Assembly (NCBI GenBank): GCA_963775315.1
Contig: CAVZIN010000007.1
Location: forward strand, 1,922,001 to 1,986,000
Reading direction: 5' to 3'
From: CAWGHZ01 sp963775315
GTDB taxonomy: Bacteria; Pseudomonadota; Alphaproteobacteria; MPNO01; DASWLB01
Length of the DNA: 64,000 bases
In this document: piece by piece, positions 8,411 to 17,853 of the stretch
How the letters are laid out: each line of letters begins with the position of its first letter
Numbering within the stretch: position 1 is the first letter of the stretch
Program-made: the position numbers and the translations under genes
The notes under the pieces: generated by a model
The model's input: the letters and a program-made list of their open reading frames with translations, nothing else
Databases searched by the model: none
What the model was told of the DNA's origin: nothing

Positions 8411-9817
8411 ATGTCCGGCGGCGAGGTAGACGAAAACCGGCCACAGGGCGAGACGCCAGGCTCGTTCGGGGTTTCCCGCGACGCGCTGATCCGCGCCATC
8501 GCCGACGCGAGCGCGGACGGCATCATCGGCATCTCCGTCGACGGCACGATCATCGCGTGGAATCCAGGCGCCGAGGCCATCTATGGCTACGCCGAGGACG
8601 AGGCTGTCGGCCGGCCGCTCACCATGCTGATCCCGCCCGACCGGCACGCGTTCGCGCTCCGCCGCATTGCCGCGTTCCGCCAGGTCGAGCGGCTCGAGGC
8701 CACCCACGTCACCCGCGACGGGCGCGAGATCGACGTTTCCATCACCCTCTCGCCCATTTTCGACGCGGCCGGCCAAATGGTGGCCCAATCGGCCGTGCTG
8801 CGCGACGTCACCGAGACGCGCAGCCTCGCGCGCGAACGCGACCGGCTGGCCGCCGCCGTCGCCGCCGCCAACGATTCGATCATCGTCTGGGAGCCGGACG
8901 GGACCATCGTGTCGTGGAACGCGGCGTCGGAGCGGCTTTATGGCTGGCGCGCGGACGAGACCGTGGGGAAGTCGCTGCTGATACTGGTGCCTTCGGACCG
9001 GCACCAGTTCTGGCGCGACACGCTGCCCGACGTGCTGACCGGCGGCCGATACGAGCAGTACGAGACGGTCCGGCAGCACAAATCCGGGCGGCTGATCGAC
9101 GTCTCGATCACCGTGTCTTGCCTGCTGGACGAGACCGGACGGACCACCGGCGTCGTCACCATCGCCCGTGACGTCACCGAACAGAAGCGCGCCGCCGAGC
9201 GCCAGCGCTTCCTGCTGAGCGAGCTCGACCACCGGGTGAAGAATACGCTCGCCGCGGTGCAGTCGATCGCCTCGCACAGTTTGCGCGGCATGTCCGACAC
9301 CACCGAGGCCAGGCGCAAGCTGGAGGAGCGGCTGGTGGCGCTCGCCAAGGCGCACGACCTGCTGACCCGCGACCAGTGGACCGGCGTCGCGCTCGCCGAG
9401 CTCGCCACCCGGCTGCTCGCGCCCTATGGCGGGGACGATCCGGTCCGCGTCGCCGTCACCGGGCCCGAGCTGCGCCTGCCGTCGCGCGCCGCGGTCGCCT
9501 TCGCCATGGCGTTCCACGAGCTTGCGACCAACGCCGCCAAGTACGGCGCGCTGTCCTGCCCGGACGGGCGGGTCCTGCTCGACTGGCGGGTCGATGAGGG
9601 GGACGGGCGGCGGCGGCTGCGCCTCGCCTGGCGAGAGGAGGGCGGGCCGCAGGTCGCCGCGCCCGGCGGGCGGGGCTTCGGCTCCCGGATGATCGAGGAA
9701 GGCCTCGCCCACGAGCTGGGTGGGGCGGTCACGCTGCGCTACGAGCAGCCGGGCCTCGTCTGCGTCATGGACATCCCCCTGCCGCTGGCCGGACCGGGGG
9801 CCGCCCCGGCGCCTTGA
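8411..9817 (+). CDS. PAS-PAS sensor histidine kinase, HWE family
   Basis: A 468-residue kinase with no membrane segment, so probably a soluble sensor. Two PAS domains lie at about residues 28-140 and 150-265, each with the GTIxxWNxxAExxYGY/W pattern and the terminal VAQSAVLRDVTE or GVVTIARDVTE strand. The phosphoacceptor is H274 in ELDHRVKNTLAAVQSI. The ARRKLEERLVALAKAHDLLTRDQW region then follows, and an HWE-type ATPase with the N-box FHELATNAAKYGALS and a glycine-rich GFGSRMIEEGL. HWE kinases are concentrated in alphaproteobacteria and often feed stress or light responses. No response regulator or sigma factor is next to it, so it is an orphan. The PAS ligand (flavin, haem or none) cannot be read with confidence. 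The LOV cysteine motif is not seen. Confidence 0.92.
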   Translation: MSGGEVDENRPQGETPGSFGVSRDALIRAIADASADGIIGISVDGTIIAWNPGAEAIYGYAEDEAVGRPLTMLIPPDRHAFALRRIAAFRQVERLEATHVTRDGREIDVSITLSPIFDAAGQMVAQSAVLRDVTETRSLARERDRLAAAVAAANDSIIVWEPDGTIVSWNAASERLYGWRADETVGKSLLILVPSDRHQFWRDTLPDVLTGGRYEQYETVRQHKSGRLIDVSITVSCLLDETGRTTGVVTIARDVTEQKRAAERQRFLLSELDHRVKNTLAAVQSIASHSLRGMSDTTEARRKLEERLVALAKAHDLLTRDQWTGVALAELATRLLAPYGGDDPVRVAVTGPELRLPSRAAVAFAMAFHELATNAAKYGALSCPDGRVLLDWRVDEGDGRRRLRLAWREEGGPQVAAPGGRGFGSRMIEEGLAHELGGAVTLRYEQPGLVCVMDIPLPLAGPGAAPAP

Positions 9818-9854
9818 CCGGGGCAGGCACCTGTCGTAGAAACCGCGCCAAGAA

Positions 9855-9879
9855 CGCCCCCGTCGCCGCGGTGGGGGCG
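9855..9879 (+). terminator. Hairpin upstream of rpmB
   Basis: Arms cgccccc (9855-9861) and gggggcg (9873-9879) with an 11-base loop. The hairpin sits 38 bp after the kinase stop and 22 bp before the rpmB start. It could terminate kinase transcription or belong to the rpmB leader. Nothing in the sequence decides between these. Confidence 0.35.
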
Positions 9880-9901
9880 CGTATCGTTTCGGAGAGACCC
9901 G

Positions 9902-10204
9902 ATGTCGCGACGCTGCTCGATCACCGGCAAGGGCGTGCTGGCCGGCAACAACGTGAGCCACGCGAACAACAAGACGCGCCGGCGCTTCCTGCCCAACCTG
10001 CAGGAGACGTCGCTGCTGTCCGATGCTCTGGGCGGCACGGTGCGGGTGCGGCTTTCGACCCGCGCGATCCGCACGGTCGACCGCAATGGCGGGCTTGACG
10101 CCTACCTCCTGAAGACCGCCAACGCGAAGCTTCCGGAAGAGGCCGTCAAGCTGAAGCGCCGCATCAAGAAGGCCGCCGCGCGGGCGGAAGCGCGGGCGGG
10201 ATGA
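9902..10204 (+). CDS. rpmB: 50S ribosomal protein L28
   Basis: Large-subunit ribosomal protein of 100 residues, full length for the alphaproteobacterial form. The start SRRCSITGKGVLAGNNVSHA and the following NNKTRRRFLPNL are diagnostic. The C-terminus is basic. The long form without zinc-binding CXXC pairs is present. The ribosome site GGAGAGACCCG precedes the ATG. The stop overlaps the tgt start (ATGA), so the two genes are translationally coupled. Confidence 0.98.
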   Translation: MSRRCSITGKGVLAGNNVSHANNKTRRRFLPNLQETSLLSDALGGTVRVRLSTRAIRTVDRNGGLDAYLLKTANAKLPEEAVKLKRRIKKAAARAEARAG

Positions 10205-11430
10205 CCCCCGAAGCCGCGAGCGCGGGCACGCCCCGCGCCGCGGCCGCAGCGAGACCCTTCGCCTTTACAGTCACTGCCCGAGACGCCGAGACCCGTGCCC
10301 GGACGGGTACGCTCCGCACGCCGCACGGCACGATCGAGACGCCGGCCTTCCTGTTCTGCGCCACCAAGGCGGCGGTCAAGGCCTGCACGCCGGACGCCGT
10401 CCGGGCCGAGGGCGCCCAGGCGATCCTCGCCAACACCTACCACCTGATGCTGCAGCCGGGCCCGGAGATCGTGGCCGCGATCGGCGGCCTCCATCGCTTC
10501 ATGGGGTGGGATGGGCCGATGCTCACCGATTCGGGCGGGTTCCAGATCTTCAGCCTGTCGCGCGGCGGCGATCCGGACGCCCTGCCCAACGCGCCGGCGG
10601 CCGGGCGGCCCAAGGCCAACCTGGTCAAGATCAGCGAGGAGGGGGCGGCCTTCCGTTCGCACATCGACGGCACGCCCCACCTCCTGACGCCCGAGCGCTC
10701 GATCGACATCCAGCGGGCGCTGGGAGCCGATCTGGTGGTCGCGCTGGACGAGTGCCCGCCCGCCTGGCTCGACCGCGAGGCGACGGCGCGCTCGATGGCG
10801 CTGACCCACCGCTGGGAGAACCGATCCCTCGCCCGCTTCCGCAAGCGGGACGACGGTACCCAGGCACTCTACGGCGTCGTGCAGGGAGGCGTTTTCCCCG
10901 ACCTCCGCCGCGAGTTGGCGGGCTGGGTGTCCAGCCAGCCCTTCTTCGGCCACGCCATCGGCGGATTCCTGCCGGCGCGCCAGGAGGATGCGCCGATGTA
11001 CGAGATGTTCGGCGCGGCGACCGAGGGGCTCGATCCTTCGCGGCCGATCCACCTGCTCGGCATCGGCGGCGTGCGCGACATCTGGGAGGGGGCGGCGCGC
11101 GGCGTCGACACGTTCGACTGCGTCCACCCGACCCGCGTCGCGCGCCATGGCCAGGCGCTTGTGCGCGACGCGGCCGGGTGGCGGATGAACCTGCGCAATG
11201 CACGGTTCCGCGACGACCCGGCGCCGATCGAGGATAACTGCCCGTGCGCGGCCTGCCGGCGCTTCTCGCGCGCCTATCTGCACCATTTGATCAAGGCGGG
11301 CGAGGTGACCGGGCTCGTCCTCATCACGCTGCACAATGTCTCGTTCATGAACCGGCTGATGGCAGCGGTGCGCGATGCGATCCGCACCGGCCGCTTCGCC
11401 GCCGAGATGCGTGCCTGGTGCGGCGGCTGA
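10201..11430 (+). CDS. tgt: tRNA-guanine transglycosylase (queuine tRNA-ribosyltransferase)
   Basis: Exchanges guanine-34 of GUN-anticodon tRNAs for preQ1 on the way to queuosine. The 409-residue TIM-barrel enzyme shows D110 in TDSGGFQIFSLS (general acid/base) and the nucleophile D306 in GVDTFDCVHPTR. A zinc site with C347, C349, C352 and H378 matches the family CXCX2CX25H spacing. The N-terminal extension (about 18 Ala-rich residues before FAFTVTARDAETRARTG) is longer than usual. An internal start is possible, but the ATGA overlap with rpmB favours 10201. The queuosine biosynthesis genes queA, queC, queD and queE are not in the window. Confidence 0.97.
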   Translation: MTPEAASAGTPRAAAAARPFAFTVTARDAETRARTGTLRTPHGTIETPAFLFCATKAAVKACTPDAVRAEGAQAILANTYHLMLQPGPEIVAAIGGLHRFMGWDGPMLTDSGGFQIFSLSRGGDPDALPNAPAAGRPKANLVKISEEGAAFRSHIDGTPHLLTPERSIDIQRALGADLVVALDECPPAWLDREATARSMALTHRWENRSLARFRKRDDGTQALYGVVQGGVFPDLRRELAGWVSSQPFFGHAIGGFLPARQEDAPMYEMFGAATEGLDPSRPIHLLGIGGVRDIWEGAARGVDTFDCVHPTRVARHGQALVRDAAGWRMNLRNARFRDDPAPIEDNCPCAACRRFSRAYLHHLIKAGEVTGLVLITLHNVSFMNRLMAAVRDAIRTGRFAAEMRAWCGG

Positions 11431-11559
11431 CGCGCGCCCCGGCTTTGGGCAAGGCGCCCCCGCCTTCCCATTCCCGCACCCCACCATCTGGCCGATTGGC
11501 AGCGCGCGCGGCTTCGTTGTAAGGTCTGCCCAACGAGAAACCTGGGAGGACGCCAGCAC

Positions 11560-12532
11560 ATGAAGAAGTCGCTCGCGATCTGCGCGATCGCCGCCCTTGG
11601 GCTCGCCGGTGCGCATGGCGCGCGCGCCGCGGGTACCGTGGCCTTCGCCTCGCTGCCGCAAGGCACCATCAACTACTTCCAGTGCAGCGCGCTCGCCAAG
11701 GTGATCCAGGAGCATTCGGACCTCCGCATGCGGGTGAGCCCGCTGCGCTCGGGCGAGTTGGCGCTTTCCGCCGTGAACGCGGGCGAGGCCGAGTTCCACC
11801 TCGGCGCCGCGCCCGAAGCGGCGAAGGGCCTGGTCGGGGCCGCCTACTTCAAGGGCCACAAGAACCCCAACATCCGCGTCGCCTTCAGCCTGCGCCCGCT
11901 GGTGCTCGGCATGTTCGTGCGCAAGGATTCTCGGCATCAACTCCTACGCCGACCTCAAGGGCAAGCGCATGCCGACGGGCTGGAACGCCTTCCCGTCGAG
12001 CCGCGACTATCTCGACGCGCTGCTCAAGACCGCGAACCTGACCGAGACCGACATCAAGCCGGTGCCGGTGCCGGGCCTCGTCCGCTCGGTCGAGGACTTC
12101 AAGGAAGGCAAGAACGACGGCACCATCGTGGCGGTCGAGGCGCCGATGGTGCGCGAGGCGGATTCGGCGGTCGGCGGGCTCAAGTTCCTGTCGATCAAGG
12201 ACGGGCCCGACGCGCTCGCCGCCGTGCGCTCGGTCGATCCGAACTTCTTCATCGCGACCGTGAAGCCCGGTCCGCGCGCGGTCGGCGTGCTGGAGCCGAC
12301 CCGCATGCTCGCCTTCGACATCACCATCGTAACGTCGTCGCGCGTGCCGGACAGCGTGGTCGCCAAGGTGGTGCAGATCGTGCACGACCATAAGGCGGAG
12401 CTAGTGAAGGCGCACGCCTCGTTCGCCGCGTTCGATCCGGACCACATGGCGAAGCAGTACGCCACGCTGCAGTACCACCCGGCCGCGATCGCCTATTACA
12501 AGAAGATCGGCATCTGGCACGAGGGCAAGTAG
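11560..12532 (+). pseudogene. TAXI-family TRAP transporter solute-binding protein, single-base frameshift
   Basis: Periplasmic binding subunit of a TAXI-type TRAP transporter. It begins at 11560 with the signal peptide MKKSLAICAIAALGLAGAHGARA, behind a GGGAGGA ribosome site. It reads well to VRKDS at about residue 124. The reading frame is then broken: the continuation GINSYADLKGKRMPTGWNAF lies in the next frame and runs to a stop at 12532. Removing one base from gattctcggcatc near 11929-11931 restores the family-typical RKDSGINSYADLKGKR. The lesion is thus one inserted base, either a real inactivating mutation or a sequencing error. Everything after it (EDFKEGKNDGTIV, YHPAAIAYYKKIGIW) is intact, and the matching permease follows 45 bp later, which argues for a very recent change or an error. 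Restored length would be about 323 residues. Confidence 0.85.
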
Positions 12533-12577
12533 CCGTCGAAACCCGCCTCGCCGCGGGCGCGAGGGAAAGATCCGTCC

Positions 12578-14515
12578 ATGGCTGAGCTGGAAGAAGCCGT
12601 AGAAGTCGCCCAGGGGGCGAGCCGGTTCGTGCGTACGAGCCGCCTCGTCCTCGCGGCGGCGATGACCCTGACCTCGATCGCGTGGTCGCTGGATTTGTTC
12701 CGGCCGCTCGGCCTCGTGCTCTACAACGAGCAGTTCCTGGCCGGCATGCTGGGGCTCGCGCTCGGCATCATCTATCTGCAGTTTCCGGCGAAGCAAGGCA
12801 CCAAGCGGGCACACCTGCCCTGGTACGACGCGCTGGCCGCCATCGTCGGGCTCGTGACCGCCGGCTATGTCGCGGTCAATTATCCCGGCATGACCGACCG
12901 GATGATCGACAAGCCGATCGACGAGCTGGTGGTGGCCGTCATCCTGTTCGCGCTCTGCGTCGAGGGGCTGCGCCGGTCGGTCGGCAACACGCTGGTGATC
13001 GTGCTCGCCGTGTTCATCGTCTACGCGCTGGTCGGCCAGTGGGGGCCGGGCATCCTGCAGACGCGCGAGATCGACGCCGACAAGCTGTTCATCTACCTCT
13101 CGCTCGACACCTCGGCGCTACTCGGTCCCGCGCTCGGCATCGGCGTCACGGTGGTGATCGCGTTCATCTTCTTCGGCCAGCTCCTGTTGCGGTCGCACGG
13201 GTCGAACTTCTTCAACGACTTCGCCATCGCGGCGATGGGGCGCTATCGCGGCGGCTCAGCCAAGATCGCGATCACGGCGTCCGGCCTGTTCGGCACCATC
13301 TCGGGGATCGCCTCGTCCAACATCATGGCGACCGGCGTCGTCACCATCCCGCTGATGCGCCGCGCCGGCTACCCCGCCCACATCGCGGCGGCGATCGAGG
13401 CCGTCGCCTCGACGGGCGGCGCGCTGGTGCCGCCGGTGATGGGCGCCGTCGCCTTCCTGATGGCGGACATCCTGGCGATGCCCTACCGCGACGTCGCCAT
13501 CGCCGCGATCATCCCGGCGTTCCTCTACTACGCCGCGCTGTTCATCTTCGCCGACCTCGAGGCGGCCAAGGGCGGCTACGCGCGCGTCGCCGAGGACATG
13601 ATCCCGAAATTCTGGACCGTGCTGAAGTCGGGCTGGATCTTCGCCCTGCCCTTCATCGTGCTGGTCGTCGCACTGTTCACCTGGAACATGCAGCCGGAGA
13701 CGGCGGCGCTCTACGCCTCGGGCGCGGTGATCGCGCTCGGGTTTACGGTCGGCTACAAGGGCCACAGGCTGAAGCTCTCCGACCTCTGGGCGGCGGTGAT
13801 CGACACCTCGTCGGGCGTGGTCGGCGTCATCATGATCGTCGCCGCCGCCGGCTTCATCATGGGCGTGCTCAACCTCTCCGGCCTCGGCTTCGCGCTGACG
13901 ATGGCCCTGGTCGAGGTCGGCTCGGGCAACACTCTGGTGCTGCTCGCGGTCGCGGCGGTGATCTGCATCATCCTCGGGATGGGGATGCCGCCGATCGGCG
14001 TCTACGTGCTGCTGGCCGTCGCGGTCGCGCCGTCGCTGGTCGAGGTCGGGGTGAAGCCGCTCGCCGCGCACATGTTCATCTTCTACCTCGGCATGATGTC
14101 GATGGTGACGCCGCCGGTCGCCATCGCCGCGTTCTTCGCGGCCAACCTCGCGGGCTCGGCGCCGATGCACACCGGCTACACCGCCATGCGGTTCGGCTGG
14201 ACCGCCTATATCGTGCCGTTCCTGTTCGTGTTCGCGCCGTCCCTGCTGCTTCAGGGACCGCCGCTGCAGATCGCGCAGGCGGTGGTGACGGCGCTCGCCG
14301 GGGTGTGGCTGATCTCCGCCGGGTTCGTCGGCTATCTATTCCGCCCGCTGCCCTGGGACCGGCGCGTGCTGTTCTTCGTGGCCGGATTCCTGCTGCTGGT
14401 GCCGTCCGGCGCGGCGTCGTGGGGACCGCTGTCCGATGTCATCGGCGCCGCGATGGCGGCAGTCCTCCTTGCGGTCGAGGCAACGATCCGGAAACGCAGC
14501 GTACGCACCGCTTGA
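12578..14515 (+). CDS. TRAP transporter fused small/large permease (TAXI type)
   Basis: A 645-residue polytopic membrane protein in which the DctQ-like four-helix part (residues to about 150) is fused to the DctM-like transport part. Motifs of the fused TAXI permeases are clear: FFGQLLLRSHGSNFFND, GTISGIASSNIMATGVVTIPLMRRAGY, EAVASTGGALVPPVMGAVAF, and near the C-terminal half GMGMPPIGVYVLLAVAVAP. It uses a sodium or proton gradient to take up a small carboxylate or amino acid delivered by the frameshifted TAXI binding protein just upstream. The spacing and strand indicate one operon. The substrate is not predictable from sequence. The start at 12578 follows the purine-rich GCGAGGGAAAG. Confidence 0.93.
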   Translation: MAELEEAVEVAQGASRFVRTSRLVLAAAMTLTSIAWSLDLFRPLGLVLYNEQFLAGMLGLALGIIYLQFPAKQGTKRAHLPWYDALAAIVGLVTAGYVAVNYPGMTDRMIDKPIDELVVAVILFALCVEGLRRSVGNTLVIVLAVFIVYALVGQWGPGILQTREIDADKLFIYLSLDTSALLGPALGIGVTVVIAFIFFGQLLLRSHGSNFFNDFAIAAMGRYRGGSAKIAITASGLFGTISGIASSNIMATGVVTIPLMRRAGYPAHIAAAIEAVASTGGALVPPVMGAVAFLMADILAMPYRDVAIAAIIPAFLYYAALFIFADLEAAKGGYARVAEDMIPKFWTVLKSGWIFALPFIVLVVALFTWNMQPETAALYASGAVIALGFTVGYKGHRLKLSDLWAAVIDTSSGVVGVIMIVAAAGFIMGVLNLSGLGFALTMALVEVGSGNTLVLLAVAAVICIILGMGMPPIGVYVLLAVAVAPSLVEVGVKPLAAHMFIFYLGMMSMVTPPVAIAAFFAANLAGSAPMHTGYTAMRFGWTAYIVPFLFVFAPSLLLQGPPLQIAQAVVTALAGVWLISAGFVGYLFRPLPWDRRVLFFVAGFLLLVPSGAASWGPLSDVIGAAMAAVLLAVEATIRKRSVRTA

Positions 14516-14558
14516 GCACCGATCCGACGGCCGCGAGGGCGCCGCTGCAGCTTGCCAA

Positions 14559-14580
14559 TGTGTGAGATTTTCATTACACA
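14559..14580. promoter_or_regulatory. Possible operator upstream of second TRAP permease
   Basis: The 22-base imperfect palindrome tgtgtgagattttcattacaca has five perfectly paired bases at each end plus one inner pair. It is AT-rich in an otherwise GC-rich intergenic region, 115 bp before the next start codon. The shape recalls GntR/FadR-type operators, but no regulator gene adjoins it. The assignment is tentative. Confidence 0.3.
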
Positions 14581-14694
14581 AACCGACGGGGTCGCCGGCG
14601 TCAGTGAGCGGCCCGGTTGCACGGTATCGTCTGGGGACCCGATCGCCCTTCCGGGCGCAATAAGAACCAGAATGCGTATCATGGGAGGCCTTTG

Positions 14695-16659
14695 ATGGCT
14701 TACGTCTCACCGGCGGAAGGCACCGCCGATCAGCACTTGCTCGTACGGCTGGAGCATTTCTGCGTGCTCGCCACCCGGCCGGTCGCCTCGCTCGGCGTCG
14801 CGGGCATGCTGACCGCCGCGGGCGCGACAGTGCTCGACGTGCTGATGCGCTGGCTGTTCAACTCGCCGTTCCCGGCGTTGAACGAGGTGGTCGCCATGCT
14901 GTTTGCAGTCGCGATCTCCGCGACCGTGCCGGCGGGCCTCGCCAACAAGGTGAACCTGCGCATCGACCTGCTGACGCGCTTCATGACGCCGCGTCTCGGT
15001 CTCTGGCTCGACGCGATGGGCTCGCTGCTGCTCCTGGTTTTCTTCGGGCTCCTGACCTGGCAGATCTACGTTTATGCCGGCCAGCTCGCCGATCAGGGAC
15101 GCGGCACCGTGATGCTCGGCCTGCCGCAGGCGCCGTTCATTTACGGCGTCGCGGTGCTTCTCACCATCGGGTGCCTGGTTCAGCTCGTCATCATGCTGAA
15201 CCACTTCCGCCAAGTGTACATCTACCCCGGCCCGCAGCCGGGCGAGGCGACGCACCCCGTTTTCACCAAGATCACCATCGCCGTCGGGATCGCCGTCATC
15301 GCGATCGCCCTCTACGTGACGTTCAACCTGCACGACGTCTCAAACTGGGCGCAGCGCCATATCGGTCTCGAAGTGCTGTACGCCTTCCTGTGCCTCTGGC
15401 TGTTCATGCTGGGGCTGGTGCCGCTCGCCGCGGTGATGGGCCTCGTCGGGCTGGTCGGCGCAGCGCTGATCATCGGGTTCGACCCCGCGCTCAGCGCCTT
15501 CGCCACGGAGGCGGAAGGCTTCCTCACCAATAGCCAGGTCGGCACGCTGCCGCTGTTCCTGATGATGGGCAGCTTCGCCGCGACCGCCGGCATGGCGACG
15601 GATCTCTACGACCTCGCGCACACGGTGCTGGGGCGGATGCGCGGCGGCCTCGCCTACGCGACGGTGGTGGGATGCGCCGGGTTCGGCGCGCTGACCTCGT
15701 CCTCGATCGCGACGGCCTCGCTGATCGGCAAGGTCGCGGTGCCCGAAATGCGCGAGCGCGGCTATTCGCCCGCGCTGGCGACGGGCGTCTGCGCGGCAGG
15801 CGGCACGCTGGGCGCGCTGGTGCCGCCCTCGGGCCCGCTGATCGTGTTCGCGCTGTTGACCGAGGCGTCGGTCGGCCGGCTGTTCATGGGCGCGTTCGGC
15901 CCGGCGCTGCTGAGCGTCATGCTCTACTGCGCCACCGTCTGGCTCTACGTCCACCTCGCGCCGAAATCCTGCCCGAAGCAGCTTCACTCCGGCATGAATG
16001 CGATCGGCAAGGAGCTGTGGAAGTGCCGCGCGGTCGGCGCGCTGTTCCTCGCCGTCATGGGCGGCCTCTATCTCGGCATCTTCACCGACACCGAGTCGGC
16101 CGCAGTCGGCGCGTTCGGCGCTTTCATCGCGGCGCTGCATCGCGGCAAGCTGAAGGGCGGCGCGTTCTGGCGCGTGATGGCCGAGGTCACGGCGGTGACC
16201 GCCATGATCTACGGCCTGATCTTCGGCGCCCAGACCTTCTCGTTCTTCGTCGCCGTGTCGGCGCTGACCCAAATCGCGACCGACTGGGTGGCCAGCTTGC
16301 ACTGGGCGAACTGGGCCGTGACCGGATTGTTGCTGGTGTTCTACCTGATCCTCGGCTCGCTGATGGAATCGTTCGCGGTGATGGTGATCACCGTGCCGAT
16401 CGTGACGCCGCTGATCCTGAACATGGGCTACGACCTGGTGTGGTGGGGCATCATCCAGCTCGCGGTCGTCGAGACGGGGCTGATCCACCCACCGCTCGGC
16501 ATCAACGTGTTCGTGCTGAAAAGTGTGACGCCGGACGTGCCAATGTGGACGATCTACAAGGGGGTGTTCCCCTACGTGCTCGCCGACTTCGTGAAGCTGG
16601 GGCTGCTGGTCGCATTCCCCGCGATCAGCCTGTTCCTGGTCAACAACATGGTGCACTAG
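14695..16659 (+). CDS. TRAP transporter fused permease (DctQ-DctM)
   Basis: A 654-residue membrane protein. Residues about 15-165 form a DctQ-like small-subunit region (TVLDVLMRWLFNSPFPALNE, VNLRIDLLTRF, QIYVYAGQLADQGRGTVMLG). A DctM-like 12-helix domain follows, with GFGALTSSSIATASLIGKVAVPEMRERGYS, GTLGALVPPSGPLIVFALLTEASVGRLF and the closing IHPPLGINVFVLKSV. The ATG at 14695 is preferred over 14617 because GGGAGG at 14683-14688 precedes it. No binding protein is encoded with it. It either shares the upstream TAXI protein or uses one encoded elsewhere. It is followed at 5 bp by a flavin-dependent monooxygenase-like gene, suggesting uptake and first attack on the same compound. Confidence 0.93.
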   Translation: MAYVSPAEGTADQHLLVRLEHFCVLATRPVASLGVAGMLTAAGATVLDVLMRWLFNSPFPALNEVVAMLFAVAISATVPAGLANKVNLRIDLLTRFMTPRLGLWLDAMGSLLLLVFFGLLTWQIYVYAGQLADQGRGTVMLGLPQAPFIYGVAVLLTIGCLVQLVIMLNHFRQVYIYPGPQPGEATHPVFTKITIAVGIAVIAIALYVTFNLHDVSNWAQRHIGLEVLYAFLCLWLFMLGLVPLAAVMGLVGLVGAALIIGFDPALSAFATEAEGFLTNSQVGTLPLFLMMGSFAATAGMATDLYDLAHTVLGRMRGGLAYATVVGCAGFGALTSSSIATASLIGKVAVPEMRERGYSPALATGVCAAGGTLGALVPPSGPLIVFALLTEASVGRLFMGAFGPALLSVMLYCATVWLYVHLAPKSCPKQLHSGMNAIGKELWKCRAVGALFLAVMGGLYLGIFTDTESAAVGAFGAFIAALHRGKLKGGAFWRVMAEVTAVTAMIYGLIFGAQTFSFFVAVSALTQIATDWVASLHWANWAVTGLLLVFYLILGSLMESFAVMVITVPIVTPLILNMGYDLVWWGIIQLAVVETGLIHPPLGINVFVLKSVTPDVPMWTIYKGVFPYVLADFVKLGLLVAFPAISLFLVNNMVH

Positions 16660-16664
16660 AAGCC

Positions 16665-17846
16665 GTGGCGGGCGGGCTCACCCGCGGCGAGGCGGTCGCG
16701 CGCGCCGAGGCGCTGGTTCCGGCGCTCGCCGAGCGCGCGCTCGCGGCCGAGGCGCTGCGGCGCGTGCCGGACGAGAATGTCGCCGAGCTGCGGCGCGCCG
16801 GCCTTTTCCGCATCCTGCAGCCGCGCCGGTTCGGCGGGCACGAGCTCGACATCCACACCCATCTCGACGTGGTCTCAACCCTCGCGCGCGGCTGCGCCTC
16901 GACCGCCTGGGTGTGCGGAGTGGTCCACGCCCATACCTGGCTGTCCGCGCTGTTCCCGCCCGATGCGCAGGCGGAGCTTTATGGCGCGAACCCCGACGCA
17001 ATCACCTGCGCCGTGGTGGCGCCGCGCGGCACCGCCATCCCTGTCGAGGGCGGCTATCGCCTGTCGGGCTTCTGGCCGTTCGGCTCCGGCTGCCAGCATT
17101 CCCAGTGGATGTTCCTCGGCGGCCAAGTGAAGGACGCATCGGGTACTGTCCTCGACGAAGGCGAGTTCCTGGTGCCGACCGGCGAGCTCACCGTCAACGA
17201 CGACTGGCACGTCGCGGGCCTCCGCGGCACCGGAAGCTGCAGCGTGCAAGGGAAGGACTTGTTCGTCCCGGCGCACCGCTTCATGTCGACGCCGCAGGCC
17301 TTCTCGGGCAACGCACCGGGCTTCGCTCTTCAGGACGGCTGGCTCTATCGCGCGGCGCCGGTGCCGGTGCTCGACATCGCGCTCTGCGGGCCCGCGCTCG
17401 GCATCGCGCGCGCCGCCCTCGCCGCCTTCGTCGACCACGTGAAGGGCGGCCGCGTGCTCGCCTATACCGGCAACGTGCAGGCGGAATGGCCGGTGACGCA
17501 CACCGACCTCGCCGACGCGGCCGTGCGCATCGACATGGCCGAACTCCTGCTGCGCCGCCTCGCCGACGACATCGAGGCGACGGCGAAATCGGGCGAAGCG
17601 ATGCCACTCGAGCGCCGCGCACGGGCTCGGATGGATTGCGCCCAAGCGGTGCGCTCCTGCCTCGAGGCGGTCGACATACTGTTCCTCGCCGCGGGCGGCG
17701 GCACGCTCGCCGAGCGCCATCCGCTGCAGCGCGCGAGCCGCGACGCGCACGCGATCAACATGCACGGCTTCCTCGCGCTCCGCCCGAACCAGGAGGTGTA
17801 CGGCCGCGTCCTGCTGGGCTTCCCGCCCAACACGCCGCTCGTCTGA
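16665..17846 (+). CDS. Acyl-CoA dehydrogenase-fold flavin-dependent monooxygenase
   Basis: A 393-residue protein of the acyl-CoA dehydrogenase-like oxygenase group (HpaB/HsaA/DszC relatives). In order it has an N-terminal helical segment with LRRAGLFRILQPRRFGG, a middle beta domain with GYRLSGFWPFGSGCQHSQW and WHVAGLRGTGSCSV, and a C-terminal helical bundle ending INMHGFLALRPNQEVYGR. These features fit FADH2-using hydroxylases that need a separate flavin reductase. No reductase is next to it. The start is taken as GTG at 16665, five bases after the TRAP permease stop, because the family N-terminus begins there and no ATG fits. The substrate is unknown and is perhaps the compound imported by the adjacent TRAP system. 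Confidence 0.85.
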   Translation: MAGGLTRGEAVARAEALVPALAERALAAEALRRVPDENVAELRRAGLFRILQPRRFGGHELDIHTHLDVVSTLARGCASTAWVCGVVHAHTWLSALFPPDAQAELYGANPDAITCAVVAPRGTAIPVEGGYRLSGFWPFGSGCQHSQWMFLGGQVKDASGTVLDEGEFLVPTGELTVNDDWHVAGLRGTGSCSVQGKDLFVPAHRFMSTPQAFSGNAPGFALQDGWLYRAAPVPVLDIALCGPALGIARAALAAFVDHVKGGRVLAYTGNVQAEWPVTHTDLADAAVRIDMAELLLRRLADDIEATAKSGEAMPLERRARARMDCAQAVRSCLEAVDILFLAAGGGTLAERHPLQRASRDAHAINMHGFLALRPNQEVYGRVLLGFPPNTPLV

Positions 17847-17853
17847 GCCGCGC

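Noticed and set aside
11969..12532. Separate gene starting at MPTGWNAF
   Set aside because: It is the second half of the TAXI binding protein. The residues before its ATG (GINSYADLKGKR) are also family-typical, so it is a frameshift product, not an independent gene.
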